Below are positions 27,908 to 35,360 of a DNA stretch of 64,000 bases, one piece after another. The first letter of the stretch is position 1. The number at the start of each line of letters is the position of its first letter. The position numbers were made by a program, and so were the translations under genes. The stretch is from NCBI RefSeq assembly GCF_010470665.1, contig NZ_VOPZ01000005.1, positions 1 through 64,000 of the forward strand, read 5' to 3'. The notes beneath the pieces are model-generated. The model searched no databases, was not told the origin of the DNA, and saw nothing but the letters and a program-made list of their open reading frames with translations. Origin of the DNA: Desulfovibrio sp. JC022 (GTDB taxonomy: Bacteria; Desulfobacterota; Desulfovibrionia; Desulfovibrionales; Desulfovibrionaceae).

Positions 27908-29303
27908 CACCGCCCTCCGACTGCAGAATTTCCTTGAGAACCCTTGCCTTGTTGTTACATTCCTTCCATTCCATTTCAGGATCGGAATCATAAACGATCC
28001 CGGCCCCGGCCTGCCAATGGCATTTGCCGTCACGAATCCACATGGAACGGATGGTGATTCCGGTATCAAGGTTCACGGTATCTTTATCCAGACCGATAAA
28101 ACCGATGCAGCCGCCGTAAGGACCACGCGGAACTTCTTCGATCTCGGAAATGATTTCCATGGCCCGGATTTTCGGGGCCCCGGAAAGGGTTCCCGCCGGG
28201 AAGGTCGCCTGAAGCACGTCAATGGCATCGTGGTCATCACGCAAATCAGCTTCCACGTAGGAAGTGATATGCATAACGTGGCTGAAGTATTCAATCTGTT
28301 TGAACTTCTCCACCGAGACCGAACCGGGCTTGGCAATGCGTCCAAGATCGTTGCGACCAAGATCAACAAGCATGACGTGTTCGGCAATTTCCTTGGGATC
28401 AGCGAGCAACTCTTCAGCAAATTTACGATCCCCGGCAGCATCTTTGCCGCGCGGACGGGTTCCGGCGATGGGCCGAACTTCCAGCCTGCCCTTTTCGCAG
28501 CGGGCCATGACTTCTGGAGAGGAACCGAGCAGAATATCTTCACGGCTGAACTTCATGTAAAACATAAACGGAGAGGGGTTGGCCTGTCGCAGCCTGCGGT
28601 ACAGATCAAAGGAGTTGCCGCTGAAGGGTGCGGAAAAGCGGGTGGAAAGCACCACCTGAATGCACTCTCCCTCAGCAATCAGATCCTTAACTTTATTGAC
28701 CCCTTCCATATATTTTTCCTTACCCGGAACAGCCACCGGATCACCGACTTCGGTAGGTTCGCAGGTTGCACCGAAAACCGGAGGGGTAAACTCAAGATCA
28801 GCATCCTTATCAATAGAAAGAAAACAACAGCTGTGCTTGAGATGGTCAAAAAGAACGACCTTACCCGGCAAAGCCAGACGGACCTCGGCATCTTCAGCGG
28901 GAAGCCTGTCTTTCAGTTTCGGTTCCAGCATTCCGGCGATACCGTATCCTAATGTACCGTAAAGACCACGGGTAAAGGGAGGAAGGTCACCAAGCTCAGG
29001 CTGAACATTCAGATGCAGGGCTTTCATGACCGCACGCATTCCGTCCAGAAATTCCATGCCTGAATAGGAAGCCAGTCCGGCCAGCCTTGAATCCGCGCAT
29101 TCCACTGAAAGCTTGCCGTTTACCGGGGCAAGCTTGAGCCTGAAATCCCAGGCGATAAGACTGTAGCGTCCCATCCGTCCGTCAACCTCGGCACTCTCTA
29201 ATAGAATCCCCGGCGCATCGCCCACCAGCCCAAGGTACAGACTGATCGGGGTCTGCGTATCAGCTGGCAACCATTTGCCGTACTGTGTCAGTTCAATTTT
29301 CAT
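27888..29303 (-). CDS. trpE: Anthranilate synthase component I
   Basis: Makes anthranilate from chorismate with ammonia from TrpG. The 471-aa protein has the tryptophan feedback motif LLES in its N-terminal quarter, then the chorismate-binding domain with RPIAGTRPRG, LVDLGRNDLGR, and GTLSGAPKIRAM. The start at 29303 follows GGAGA; an upstream extension would be translated from a palindromic repeat and is rejected. First gene of trpEGDCFBA. Confidence 0.96.
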   Translation of the reverse strand: MKIELTQYGKWLPADTQTPISLYLGLVGDAPGILLESAEVDGRMGRYSLIAWDFRLKLAPVNGKLSVECADSRLAGLASYSGMEFLDGMRAVMKALHLNVQPELGDLPPFTRGLYGTLGYGIAGMLEPKLKDRLPAEDAEVRLALPGKVVLFDHLKHSCCFLSIDKDADLEFTPPVFGATCEPTEVGDPVAVPGKEKYMEGVNKVKDLIAEGECIQVVLSTRFSAPFSGNSFDLYRRLRQANPSPFMFYMKFSREDILLGSSPEVMARCEKGRLEVRPIAGTRPRGKDAAGDRKFAEELLADPKEIAEHVMLVDLGRNDLGRIAKPGSVSVEKFKQIEYFSHVMHITSYVEADLRDDHDAIDVLQATFPAGTLSGAPKIRAMEIISEIEEVPRGPYGGCIGFIGLDKDTVNLDTGITIRSMWIRDGKCHWQAGAGIVYDSDPEMEWKECNNKARVLKEILQSEGGDVFTRG

Positions 29304-29333
29304 ATAAGAATCTCCGTTAGATTTTACGCTGAA

Positions 29334-29420
29334 TGCCTCCGGCGGCTCTCCGAGGGCCAAAGAAACTTTTGGAAAAGTTTCTCTGGACTCTTCAAAACTT
29401 TTTAATAGGGCTTCGCCGCT
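29334..29420 (+). repeat. Intergenic palindromic element, copy B
   Basis: Starts GCCTCCGGCGGC, core hairpin AGAAACTTTT / AAAAGTTTCT, ends TAGGGCTTCGCCG. It lies 31 bases upstream of trpE, head-to-head with copy C. Confidence 0.85.
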
Positions 29421-29434
29421 TTGAAACGGCATGT

Positions 29435-29519
29435 ATGCGAAGCATAACTAAAACGTTTTGGGATTCTTAAACCCTTTTGGAAAAGGGTTTAAGGCCCCCG
29501 GCAGGGTCGCCAAAGGCAT
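29435..29519 (-). repeat. Intergenic palindromic element, copy C
   Basis: Nearly the reverse complement of copy A, with core TTAAACCCTTTT / AAAAGGGTTTAA. Copies B and C fill the tyrA-trpE gap in opposite orientation. Confidence 0.85.
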
Positions 29520-29528
29520 TTAGCGTTT

Positions 29529-29558
29529 ATTGTAACTACTCACACCAATTTTTAATAT
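29529..29558 (-). promoter_or_regulatory. Possible internal promoter for trpEGDCFBA
   Basis: After the tyrA terminator the minus strand reads an AT-rich stretch and TACAAT (29534-29529), a 5-of-6 match to the -10 consensus; the -35 is weak. No tryptophan leader peptide was found between here and trpE. Confidence 0.3.
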
Positions 29559-29591
29559 AAAAAAAGCCGCATTCTCTGGGAGAATGCGGCT
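29559..29591 (-). terminator. Terminator between tyrA and trpE
   Basis: Perfect arms AGCCGCATTCT / AGAATGCGGCT, followed on the minus strand by seven T's. It splits the aromatic cluster into an aro/phe/tyr block and a trp block. Confidence 0.88.
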
Positions 29592-29618
29592 GATCATCTT
29601 TTTCAGATGCACTTCTCC

Positions 29619-30395
29619 CTAGGTATTGTTGTCACGCCACCACCAAGAAGCACGGTCTGCAAGCAGATCCATGTCACCTGCTGCTGCCAGGGAAAGAAAA
29701 GAACGGAACAGACGGGTCGCTTCCTGACTGTACTGGTTGGCGTCAGTAATTGTCCCGAATAGATCGCTATCCTGAGTAACCATCTTGCGCGCGGATTCGA
29801 GTCTGCGCTTGAAAGACGGGGTTACGAATTTTTTGATATTGGGAATTTCCCGTGAACAGGCCAGAAATGCGATTGTGGAACTGAAATTCAAGGCCTGAAT
29901 CATAGCCATGGCTTTGTCGTGTTCCTCAATGGAAGATTCGAATGCACCGAAGTTGAGACGCTCGAAAAAGTCCTTCACTGCCAGCATGGCAGGACGATCT
30001 TCTTCACGCTCGGCTACAAGGGCTACGGTGGGTTCGAAATCAGTGGGAATCACCGGGCCGAACAAAGGATGGGTCCCGACCACAGGACCGTCATAAGACC
30101 GTGTCATCTGCTGCACCGGGCGGCCTTTCACCGAACCTACATCGGAAAGAATAGCACCCTTTTTCATGTGCGGAATCACGACGGGCAGCACCTCGTCCAT
30201 GACCGTCACCGGAATGCACAGAATCACCAGATCGGTATCGGGTAGACGGCGGGCCATCTTTTCCTCATCAAGAGGCGTGTCAAAACGGTAGACCATCATT
30301 CCCGCTCGTTCGGCAGTAAGCGCGAGGAAACCACCCATCTGTCCACGGGACCCGATGACGGCTACACTATGTATTTTTTCGAACTCGCACTCCAT
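29619..30395 (-). CDS. tyrA: Prephenate dehydrogenase
   Basis: NAD(P)-dependent oxidative decarboxylation of prephenate to hydroxyphenylpyruvate. The protein (about 258 aa) has VAVIGSRGQMGGF (Rossmann GxxGxxG) near residue 11, ILSDVGSVK near 86 and the substrate motif GTHPLFGP near 110. There is no fused chorismate mutase. The ATG at 30395 is two bases after the aroA stop; a TTG nine bases earlier has a better spaced GGA and could be used instead. Last gene before a terminator. Confidence 0.92.
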   Translation of the reverse strand: MECEFEKIHSVAVIGSRGQMGGFLALTAERAGMMVYRFDTPLDEEKMARRLPDTDLVILCIPVTVMDEVLPVVIPHMKKGAILSDVGSVKGRPVQQMTRSYDGPVVGTHPLFGPVIPTDFEPTVALVAEREEDRPAMLAVKDFFERLNFGAFESSIEEHDKAMAMIQALNFSSTIAFLACSREIPNIKKFVTPSFKRRLESARKMVTQDSDLFGTITDANQYSQEATRLFRSFLSLAAAGDMDLLADRASWWWRDNNT

Positions 30396-30397
30396 GA

Positions 30398-31732
30398 CTA
30401 ACAACCATTTCCTTTTTTAACTTTTTCCCATTCATCCCAGAAACCGGGGAAAGATTTTGCTACACATCCCGGTTCTGCGGGAATTGATTCAATGCCCGCC
30501 ATGGCAAAAATCGCGGTACACATGGCAAGGCGGTGATCATCGTAGGTGGTGAAGACAATGCGTTCGCCCTTCTTGAGAGGTGCCGGGATAATGGTAATGG
30601 AATCATCGGTAATCTCGGCCTTTCCGCCCGCGCGCATGACTTCGGCAGCACTTGCTTCGAGACGGTCACATTCCTTGATCCGCAGATGGGCAACATTGGT
30701 AATGGTAGTCGGACTGTCAGCAAAAGCTGCAACCACAGCCACAGTAGGCACCAGATCAGGACATTTGCCCATGTCCACTTCTACGCCGTGCAGCTGTGAG
30801 GGGTAGACAGTCACGCTGTGATCATCGCTTTCAATCTTTGCGCCCATGGACTCAAGGATGTACATGATTGCTCGGTCACCTTGAAGTGAATTTACGTTCA
30901 TTCCTTCAATCTTAACAGGATTGTTACCTACGGCCCCGGCTGCGAGAAAGTAAGAAGCGTTGGACCAGTCACCTTCCACCCGGTATTCATCACGCTCAAA
31001 CCTAGAAGGTTCGACAACGAAACGGATCTCTCCGGGAACAACCTTCTCAACTTTTCTCCAATCAGTCTTTTTCCATTCGCCATTATCTTTAAGCTGAACC
31101 TCAAATTTAACCCGGAAATCTTCCATTACATTAAGAGTAAGTGCCACATAAGGCCATGAAACCGCTTTCTTACCGATCACATTAATGATGGTAGTTTCAT
31201 CCGCCAGCGGTGCGCCGAGCAGCAGGCCGGAAAGGTACTGACTGGATTCCTCAAGTGAAATATCCATTTCCTTACCTTTAAAACCGCCCGCTTCAAGGGT
31301 TACAGGAGGGTAGCCCTGTTTATCGGAAAAAGTAATTTTTGTACCTTGAGATTCCAACGCACTTGTAAGTGCCCCGATAGGACGGTCATGCATGCGCGGG
31401 GTGCCCTGTACCCGAAAAAGTCCGTTACCCGCGCCAGCCAGAGCAGTGATCAAGCGGCAGGTGGTGCCGGAATCACGCATTTCCAGAACCGCAGGTTCCT
31501 TTGCTCCGCCCTTGGGGCCGCCTTCCATACCGGTGACGGTAGTAGCAGTACCGTCAATATTGAACTGCGCGCCCATGGTAGCCAGACAATCCATGGTGCG
31601 ATTGATGTCATTACTCTCCAGAGGATCAAGTACAACAGTATTGCCTTCAGACAAAGCCCCGGCAATCAAAGCCCTGTGGGACAAAGATTTAGATGAAGGA
31701 GCTTTAATTACGATTACATTCTCAGAAGTCAT
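30398..31732 (-). CDS. aroA: EPSP synthase
   Basis: Adds enolpyruvate from PEP to shikimate 3-phosphate. The 444-aa protein has KAPSSKSLSHRAL at the N-terminus (catalytic Lys), RDSGTTCRL near 86, SSQYLSGLLL near 162 and YDDHRLAMC near 400. It lies between pheA (142-base gap with a palindromic repeat) and tyrA. Confidence 0.96.
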   Translation of the reverse strand: MTSENVIVIKAPSSKSLSHRALIAGALSEGNTVVLDPLESNDINRTMDCLATMGAQFNIDGTATTVTGMEGGPKGGAKEPAVLEMRDSGTTCRLITALAGAGNGLFRVQGTPRMHDRPIGALTSALESQGTKITFSDKQGYPPVTLEAGGFKGKEMDISLEESSQYLSGLLLGAPLADETTIINVIGKKAVSWPYVALTLNVMEDFRVKFEVQLKDNGEWKKTDWRKVEKVVPGEIRFVVEPSRFERDEYRVEGDWSNASYFLAAGAVGNNPVKIEGMNVNSLQGDRAIMYILESMGAKIESDDHSVTVYPSQLHGVEVDMGKCPDLVPTVAVVAAFADSPTTITNVAHLRIKECDRLEASAAEVMRAGGKAEITDDSITIIPAPLKKGERIVFTTYDDHRLAMCTAIFAMAGIESIPAEPGCVAKSFPGFWDEWEKVKKGNGC

Positions 31733-31783
31733 TTTATATATCCTGACTATTTCTAGCCCGTTAAATTTATTTGTACTGCGAAG

Positions 31784-31870
31784 CGGCGAAGCCCTAATAA
31801 AAGGTTTTGGGAGAGTCCAGAGAACCCTTTTGCAAAAGGGTTCTTTGGCCCCCGGAAGGCCGCCGGAGGC
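31784..31870 (-). repeat. Intergenic palindromic element, copy D
   Basis: Minus orientation; CGGCGAAGCCCTAATAAAAG at one end, GCCGCCGGAGGC at the other, core AGAACCCTTTT / AAAAGGGTTCT. It sits between pheA and aroA. Confidence 0.85.
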
Positions 31871-31874
31871 TTCT

Positions 31875-32978
31875 TTAAAATTTACTACCGTCTTGCGATC
31901 CTGATGGGTAGCTGCCGAGAATTTTAAAAGTCAGGCAGCGGGCCTTGAGATCTTCAATTAACGATTCATGCTCTTCGGCACCGAGATCACCTTGCAGATC
32001 AACGAAAAACATATACTTCCACTTTTCGCCGAGGGCGGGACGCGATTCCAGCTTGGTCATGTTGATACTGTGCCCGGAAAGTTCATTAAGGACCTCAACC
32101 AATGCACCGGGCCGATCCGGGGTGGTGAAAAGCAGCGAGGTTTTGTCGCGCTTGTCTTCCTGTCCGGGCTTGGGGCCGATGATCAGGAACCGGGTCCAGT
32201 TATCGGGCAGATCCTCAATGGCTTCAGCTACCACATGCAGGCCGAAAAGATTGGCCAGCTTTAGATGACCGACTGCTGCAACCGGCTCGTCGCTTTCAGA
32301 AACCATCTTGGCAGCCTTGGCAGTGGATTCCACAGACACGAGCTCTGCACCGGGCATGTTGGCCCGAAGCCATCCGGTGCATTGCTCAAGTGCCTTGGAG
32401 TGTGAATAGACAGTTTTGATCTCGCTGATGTCGGCACCCTTGGTCATGATACCGTGGCTGATGCGATGATACAGCTCGGCCTGAATGAACACCGGGTAAC
32501 GCATGAACAGATCAACATTCTGTCCGACCGTTCCCTTAAGCGAATTTTCAAGGGGGATGATGCCTAAGTCGGCTTCGCCCTTGGAAACGGCCACAAAAAT
32601 ATCTTCAAAATTGTTTTTAGGGAGCAGGTCGGCCTGACGTCCCATGTGCTGTAATCCGGCAAAATATGAAAATGTCCCTTCGGGGCCTAGATAGACCACA
32701 CGCTCAGGCCTTTGCAGCCTGCGGGAAGAAGAAATAATTTCGCGATAAATTGCTTCAAGGTGCTCAGGCGGGAGAGTTCCGGGATTACGCTTGATCAGAC
32801 CGCGCAGCACTTCCTGCTCGCGGAAGGGCTTAAAAATCTGATCAGATGATCCGGCCTTGATGGCTCCGACTGCAAGAGACGCAGCGGCACGCTTGTTGAG
32901 AAGCTCAAGAATTTCACTGTCGAGGGAATCGATTTCCACCCGCAGATCGCCAAGATTTGTTTTGCTGGACTGTGACAT
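31875..32978 (-). CDS. pheA: Chorismate mutase-prephenate dehydratase
   Basis: Bifunctional P-protein of 367 aa. Residues 7-90 form an AroQ chorismate mutase (LRVEIDSLDSEILELLNKR), 92-275 the dehydratase (YLGPEGTFSY, and NWTRFLIIG with the TRF motif), and 283-360 an ACT domain with GALVEVL and ESRP, the phenylalanine-binding motifs. Feedback inhibition by Phe is therefore expected. The start at 32978 removes an extension overlapping aroB'; the gap to it is seven bases. Confidence 0.95.
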   Translation of the reverse strand: MSQSSKTNLGDLRVEIDSLDSEILELLNKRAAASLAVGAIKAGSSDQIFKPFREQEVLRGLIKRNPGTLPPEHLEAIYREIISSSRRLQRPERVVYLGPEGTFSYFAGLQHMGRQADLLPKNNFEDIFVAVSKGEADLGIIPLENSLKGTVGQNVDLFMRYPVFIQAELYHRISHGIMTKGADISEIKTVYSHSKALEQCTGWLRANMPGAELVSVESTAKAAKMVSESDEPVAAVGHLKLANLFGLHVVAEAIEDLPDNWTRFLIIGPKPGQEDKRDKTSLLFTTPDRPGALVEVLNELSGHSINMTKLESRPALGEKWKYMFFVDLQGDLGAEEHESLIEDLKARCLTFKILGSYPSGSQDGSKF

Positions 32979-32985
32979 TTTTTTA

Positions 32986-33969
32986 TTAATCCTCTGAGAT
33001 TTCTTCTTTGATACGCATTCCGAAATGACGTCCGGCATCATCAATGCGACAAAGAACTTCGTCGCCTTCTTTAAGTGTTACCACACTTACAGGCTCACCG
33101 TCACCGTTTACAACTCTGATGGTCTCGGCATTCTGAAGAAAAACCTTGCCGGAAACCGGACCTTCGGGAGTTTCAACCTCGGCAGTGATAAGCAGCATGG
33201 GGCGGACTTCAAGCTTGCTGCGTCCGACCACAGCCACGGAAGTTTCGCCGCTTTTATCAACAACCAATACCTCGGAACCGGAACGAAGTTCTTCAAGATA
33301 AGTAGTTTTGTCACCGGGCATGAGCGCGTAGGCATGAACAGCCCCCGCATTCACCCTGAAAGGACGTGCGGCAACGTACGGGTTGGATTCGGTTTCAGCA
33401 TGCACGAGAAAAGTGAAGGCGGAAGAATTTCCGGTCAGGATACCCTGCCCTTTCTTGAGCTTGGAAGTGGTATCGACGCAGACCCGATGAGCGAGTCCGG
33501 CGGATTCGATTTTGGTAACGGTTGCTTTCTGGAGTTCCATTTTACCCTGTGAGAGTTTCAGTTCAGCGACAATCTGCTTCAGGTCCGCAGCACCTTCAGG
33601 AGTAACCACAATGGCATCAGCGCCGCGCTCCATGACGCTGGCAGCGAGCCGCGCCCGGTCAAGAGATTCAGCCTCAAGAGCAAGGGAATCAATCTGGGCA
33701 AGCAGGTTTTCAACCGGGATAATTTCCCAGCCTGCGGAAAGGCAGACATCTTTGCCTTTTTTGTCAAGATCAACCGCAACAGCTTCATCAGCCTTTTCGT
33801 TGATAGCGACTTCGGGCATGTCTTCGGGAGTGATGACTGTAACGCGGCCCAGTCCCTCGATGGTTTCCTTGTGCTCCGGGCTGGTCAGGATAGCGTCCAC
33901 ACCGGATTCAAGAGCAAGGCTTACGAGATTCTTTTCGAACGGGATCGCTTTGAATATAATTTTTTTCAT
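32986..33969 (-). CDS. aroB': 3-Dehydroquinate synthase II (archaeal type)
   Basis: Converts 2-amino-3,7-dideoxy-heptulosonate (ADH) to 3-dehydroquinate by NAD-dependent oxidative deamination and cyclisation, replacing AroB. The 327-aa protein starts MKKIIFKA after an AGGAAAA site; motifs include VDTTSKLKKGQGILTG and NAGAVHAYALMPGDKT. With the next gene upstream it forms the DAHP-independent entry known in methanogens and Desulfovibrio. Confidence 0.93.
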   Translation of the reverse strand: MKKIIFKAIPFEKNLVSLALESGVDAILTSPEHKETIEGLGRVTVITPEDMPEVAINEKADEAVAVDLDKKGKDVCLSAGWEIIPVENLLAQIDSLALEAESLDRARLAASVMERGADAIVVTPEGAADLKQIVAELKLSQGKMELQKATVTKIESAGLAHRVCVDTTSKLKKGQGILTGNSSAFTFLVHAETESNPYVAARPFRVNAGAVHAYALMPGDKTTYLEELRSGSEVLVVDKSGETSVAVVGRSKLEVRPMLLITAEVETPEGPVSGKVFLQNAETIRVVNGDGEPVSVVTLKEGDEVLCRIDDAGRHFGMRIKEEISED

Positions 33970-34005
33970 TTTTCCTTTTCCTAAATTTAAACCAGACACT
34001 GGCAA

Positions 34006-34803
34006 CTATTCACCGATGTGGGCGAGAGCGTTATCAACAGTTTCGTCTTCGTGAACGACCATGTGCAAAGCTTCCATCAGCTTCACGCGATTTTCATGTT
34101 GGAAAACATTGCGGCCTACGGAAAGGCCTGCACCGCCGGCTTCAATGGAATCGGAAACCATCTGTAAGAAATCACGAGTGGAATCAAGCTTGGGACCGCC
34201 AGCGATTACAACCGGAATACAGCAGCCTTCAACCACAGTTTTGAAAGATTCGATATCCCCAGTGTAGGGAACTTTTACGATATCGGCACCCAGCTCTTCG
34301 CCTGCACGTGCGCAGTGGGCCACAACTTCGGGATCGAATTCGTCTTTGATCTGAGGACCGCGGGCGTAAACCATGGCCAGAACCGGAACGCCCCAGCTGG
34401 TAGCTGCGGAAGCAACTTCACCGAGATCGGAAAGCATCTGTGCTTCGGACTCATCGCCGAGGTTCACGTGTACGGAAACAGCGTCTGCGCCGAGACGAAG
34501 CGCGTCTTCAACAGTGCCGACCAGAGTTTTTTTATTAGGAAGAGGGGAAAGACAGGTGGATGCGGAAAGATGAACGATAAGGCCGACGTCGCCGCCTTCT
34601 TCACGGTGGGAGCAGCGCACTAAGCCTTTGTGCATAAGCACGGCATTGGCACCACCTTTGACCATATCGTTAACTGCCCGGCGCATGTTGCGCAATCCTT
34701 TGAGCGGGCCGACACTGATGCCGTGATCCATGGGAACAACGATTGTCCTGCCCGTATTGCGGTTAACCATCCGCTCCATTCTTACACTTTTACCAATCTG
34801 CAT
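34006..34803 (-). CDS. aroA': ADH synthase (class I aldolase family)
   Basis: 2-amino-3,7-dideoxy-D-threo-hept-6-ulosonate synthase, a transaldol enzyme related to class I fructose-bisphosphate aldolases, which joins aspartate semialdehyde to a deoxyketohexose phosphate. The 265-aa barrel has IVVPMDHGISVGP near residue 22-34, VSVHVNLGDESEAQM near 107, and the Schiff-base lysine strand DIVKVPYTGD near 175. It is the first structural gene after the aromatic leader. Confidence 0.93.
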   Translation of the reverse strand: MQIGKSVRMERMVNRNTGRTIVVPMDHGISVGPLKGLRNMRRAVNDMVKGGANAVLMHKGLVRCSHREEGGDVGLIVHLSASTCLSPLPNKKTLVGTVEDALRLGADAVSVHVNLGDESEAQMLSDLGEVASAATSWGVPVLAMVYARGPQIKDEFDPEVVAHCARAGEELGADIVKVPYTGDIESFKTVVEGCCIPVVIAGGPKLDSTRDFLQMVSDSIEAGGAGLSVGRNVFQHENRVKLMEALHMVVHEDETVDNALAHIGE

Positions 34804-34872
34804 TTTAAATTCTCCTGAAGTTTGCCTCTAAGTTCTCCAAGATCCGCTTCCCTTTCTGGCGACCCATGTAAC

Positions 34873-34910
34873 AAAAAAAGGGCCGCCGGCGATTCTTCGC
34901 CTGCGGCCCT
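34873..34910 (-). terminator. Transcription attenuator before the aromatic operon
   Basis: On the minus strand AGGGCCGC-A-GGCGA pairs with TCGCC-G-GCGGCCCT over an AGAA loop, followed by seven T's. It lies 70 bases before the ADH synthase start and 31 bases after the leader peptide stop. It is a terminator inside the 5' leader rather than at a gene end. Confidence 0.88.
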
Positions 34911-34916
34911 TCTGTA

Positions 34917-34964
34917 GAGGTCGTTTGCTATGCTACTTTTTTACTTTCCGTACAAGCAAACCTC
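34917..34964 (-). promoter_or_regulatory. Alternative leader hairpin (candidate antiterminator partner)
   Basis: On the minus strand GAGG-TTTGCT (34964-34955) can pair with AGCAAA (34929-34924) and CCTC (34920-34917), enclosing the leader stop codon and ending seven bases before the attenuator. An upstream hairpin CACCC...GGGTG follows the aromatic codon run. The exact switching scheme needs RNA folding. Confidence 0.5.
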
Positions 34965-35051
34965 CACCCGACCACAAGCGTGGGTGCACCAAAAATAAAA
35001 AAAGTAGAAAAAATATGAGAGGCCGGTGCCTAGGGTGTTGAAAGTCTGCAT
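34941..35051 (-). CDS. Aromatic leader peptide (Tyr/Phe/Trp-rich)
   Basis: A 36-codon open frame, too short for ordinary gene calling. It reads MQTFNTLGTGLS, then YFFYFFYFW (residues 13-21), then CTHACGRVEVCLYGK and a stop. Nine consecutive aromatic codons (five Phe, three Tyr, one Trp) directly precede hairpin-forming sequence and an attenuator ahead of aroA'-aroB'-pheA-aroA-tyrA. This is the layout of ribosome-mediated attenuation (as in trpL, pheL), but with all three aromatic amino acids sensed. An AGG lies eight bases before the ATG. Confidence 0.82.
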   Translation of the reverse strand: MQTFNTLGTGLSYFFYFFYFWCTHACGRVEVCLYGK

Positions 35052-35057
35052 GGCTGT

Positions 35058-35087
35058 AACCTAACCGGGTCCTGAAAAAATTGTCAA
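35058..35087 (-). promoter_or_regulatory. Possible promoter of the aromatic leader
   Basis: TTGACA (35087-35082) is a perfect -35. The best -10 at 17-18 bases (TTAGGT/TAGGTT) is weak and would start RNA almost at the leader ATG, so the true promoter may lie further upstream in the AT-rich stretch to about 35160. Confidence 0.35.
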
Positions 35088-35296
35088 CAACTTTCTTTAT
35101 TTTTTCACTATCATTAATATTATGAACGTCATTTGTAATTTTCCCTTAAGCCACACATGGTCACAAAATACAAAGTTTACCTTTTTGTCATTTACCCACC
35201 ACTAAAATAGAACAAAAACGTTCAAAAACACATTTTTGTAATCAACATTTCTGGATCAACCCAATATTAAATCAATTATTTCAACACCTTAAAACG

Positions 35297-35312
35297 TTGG
35301 CACAGTCTATGC
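35297..35312 (+). promoter_or_regulatory. Sigma-54 promoter of amtB
   Basis: TTGGCACAGTCTATGC has the invariant GG and GC separated by exactly ten bases, matching the -24/-12 class. It lies 48 bases before the amtB ATG, which has its own AAGGAGG site. A sigma-54 promoter fits nitrogen-limited expression by an NtrC-type activator. Confidence 0.8.
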
Positions 35313-35360
35313 TTTAAGAAAAACATCCTTGAAGCAATCAACATCCCTAAGGAGGACTGT

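Noticed and set aside
29304-29432. N-terminal extension of TrpE
   Set aside because: It would be translated from palindromic repeat copy B; the ATG at 29303 has a proper GGAGA site and gives the family N-terminus.
29435-29600. Tryptophan leader peptide before trpE
   Set aside because: No Trp-rich frame was found on the minus strand between the tyrA terminator and trpE; the hairpins there belong to the repeat family.
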